A stretch of DNA of 13,812 nt from an uncultured Clostridia bacterium (GTDB lineage Bacteria; Bacillota; Clostridia; Lachnospirales; CAG-274), in contig CANQBT010000048.1 of assembly GCA_947589405.1 (NCBI GenBank), forward strand, positions 1 to 13,812, in the 5' to 3' direction. Of the stretch, positions 12,695 to 13,812 are shown in pieces. A program made the position numbers and the translations under genes. The stretch's first letter is position 1; every line of letters starts with the position of its first letter. The notes beneath the pieces are model-generated. The model did not search any database, had not been told where the DNA came from, and saw only the letters and a list, made by a program, of their open reading frames with translations.

Positions 12695-13812
12695 TTATCT
12701 CTTACGTAAGAATGTAGGGATATTAAGTTCTGTTGCCGGAACATCATCGTCCTCATCTTCAATAACAGGAGCGGAGAAGCCGCTTGAAAATCTGGAAGTG
12801 AATGAAGGACCTGTTGACTCGGATTCCGCAACCGTTGCAGCCTGAGGCTTAACAGGAGGAACATCGTCGGATACAAGACCTGTTGCAATAACGGTAACGA
12901 TAACCTCTCCCTCAAGATTGTCATTGATAGCAGTACCGAATATAAATTCTGCATTAGGATCAAGGCTATCGGAAATAGAATCCGCTGCTGCGCTTGCTTC
13001 AAGAAGATTGAGGTCTGGACCGCTCGTAAAGTTAACGATAACGCTCTTGGCACCCTTGATAGATGTTTCGAGAAGAGGTGATGTAACAGCCTTCTGAGCT
13101 GCTTCCTCAATATTGTCGCTGCGGCCGATACCGAAGTGAGCAAGACCTTGATCACGCATAACCGTACAAACATCGGCAAAGTCAAGATTGATCTCACCGG
13201 GCTTGGTGATAAGATCTGAGATACCTGTTACGCCCTGCTGGAGAACGCTGTCTGCCAGAAGGAAGGCCTCTCTCATAGTAGTGCCCTTGTCAGCAGTTTC
13301 AATAAGCTTTTGGTTAGGTATAACAATGAGAGTATCTACATTGGCACGAAGATTCTCGATGCCCTCTACAGCATATCTCATTCTCTTTGGACCTTCAAAT
13401 TTAAACGGCTTTGTAACTACGGCAACCGTAAGTATGCCCTGCTCTCTTGCTATTCTTGCAACTATAGGAGCAGCCCCTGTGCCTGTACCACCGCCCATGC
13501 CGGCTGTGATAAATACCATATCAACGCCTTCAAGAGCCTGTGATATTTCCGCAGAGCTTTCCTCAGCGGCTTTTGCGCCTATTTCAGGTCTGCCGCCTGC
13601 GCCAAGACCCTTTGTAAGCTTTGCGCCTATCTTTATCTTTCTCTTGGCAAGTGAATTGTCAAGAGCTGTAGAATCGGTATTGACAGAAATAAAATCAATA
13701 TAGTCCGGATTTGAAGAAATCATTCTGTTTACAGCATTACAACCGCCGCCGCCTACGCCGATAACGACTATCTTAGCAACGTCGGAGCTTTCGTTAGTTA
13801 CATTCAAAATCA
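12695..13812 (-). CDS. ftsZ: Cell division protein FtsZ (start at or beyond window edge)
   Basis: FtsZ is the tubulin-like GTPase that forms the cytokinetic ring. About 370 residues are visible: IGVGGGGCNAVNRM (GTP binding, 16-29), the tubulin signature GGGTGTG (105-111), and the T7 synergy loop NLDFADV (207-213) with Asp209 and Asp212 that complete the neighbouring GTPase site. A variable linker runs from about 315 to 357, partly acidic (EDEDDD). The conserved C-terminal peptide ELNIPTFLRKR binds FtsA/SepF-type partners. The first possible start in the window is a TTG at 13807, but the frame is still open at 13812. This TTG may be an internal Leu, with the true start outside. No ftsA lies downstream; the next gene is the hlyIII-like one. 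Confidence 0.97.
   Translation of the reverse strand, partial: ILNVTNESSDVAKIVVIGVGGGGCNAVNRMISSNPDYIDFISVNTDSTALDNSLAKRKIKIGAKLTKGLGAGGRPEIGAKAAEESSAEISQALEGVDMVFITAGMGGGTGTGAAPIVARIAREQGILTVAVVTKPFKFEGPKRMRYAVEGIENLRANVDTLIVIPNQKLIETADKGTTMREAFLLADSVLQQGVTGISDLITKPGEINLDFADVCTVMRDQGLAHFGIGRSDNIEEAAQKAVTSPLLETSIKGAKSVIVNFTSGPDLNLLEASAAADSISDSLDPNAEFIFGTAINDNLEGEVIVTVIATGLVSDDVPPVKPQAATVAESESTGPSFTSRFSSGFSAPVIEDEDDDVPATELNIPTFLRKR

Noticed and set aside
12640..13197. 185-codon open frame on the minus strand in another frame of ftsZ
   Set aside because: It overlaps ftsZ on the same strand. The ftsZ frame is continuous with all motifs, so there is no frameshift.
13801..13812. TTG at 13807 as the definite ftsZ start
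   Set aside because: The frame remains open to the window edge and no ribosome binding site can be seen, so the start is left undetermined.

Overview
The window looks like chromosomal DNA from a low-to-moderate G+C member of the Clostridia (Firmicutes). Three things suggest this: the rpmB | yloU-yloV-recG block, an adjacent greA-lysS pair, and strong AGGAGG-type ribosome binding sites with TTGNNN-17-TATAAT-type promoters. The dispersed GC-rich hairpin repeats look like those I recall from gut Clostridia, but I cannot name a genus. Most genes are housekeeping. No tRNA, rRNA, CRISPR array, transposase or integrase is visible.

Layout. 1-2667 (minus): yloU (Asp23/Gls24), yloV (DAK2/FakA-like) and recG (cut by the window edge) form one operon from a promoter at 2704-2732. 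The rpmB gene (L28) diverges from it with its own promoter. 3072-3675 has no gene but carries two inverted copies of a structured repeat, bracketed by two hairpins with near-identical arms. 3676-5961 (minus): a small zinc-ribbon membrane protein and a YdiF-like ABC-F ATPase. 6124-7586: an AT-rich islet with a divergently transcribed XRE regulator facing a three-gene operon (small lipoprotein, Gly-rich zinc-ribbon protein, zinc-ribbon two-TM protein). It is closed at both ends by clear intrinsic terminators, and a strong promoter with a 14-bp palindrome lies between the two transcription units. 7790-9877 (plus): greA-lysS from a perfect consensus promoter, followed by an M50B-like membrane metalloprotease (9996-10553) and a terminator. 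A third structured repeat lies at 10671-10740. 10763-13812 (minus): ftsZ, a hemolysin III/PAQR-type membrane protein and a DacF-type D,D-carboxypeptidase.

Function. The window mixes translation and transcription (L28, LysRS, GreA, ABC-F), membrane lipid and envelope functions (YloV, Asp23, FtsZ, DacF, M50B-like protease, HlyIII-like) and DNA repair (RecG).

The best candidate for something undescribed is the 6124-7586 islet. Its regulatory layout is clear, but its function cannot be read from sequence alone. The second most interesting point is a hairpin in front of dacF that looks at once like an intrinsic terminator and an RBS-sequestering structure.
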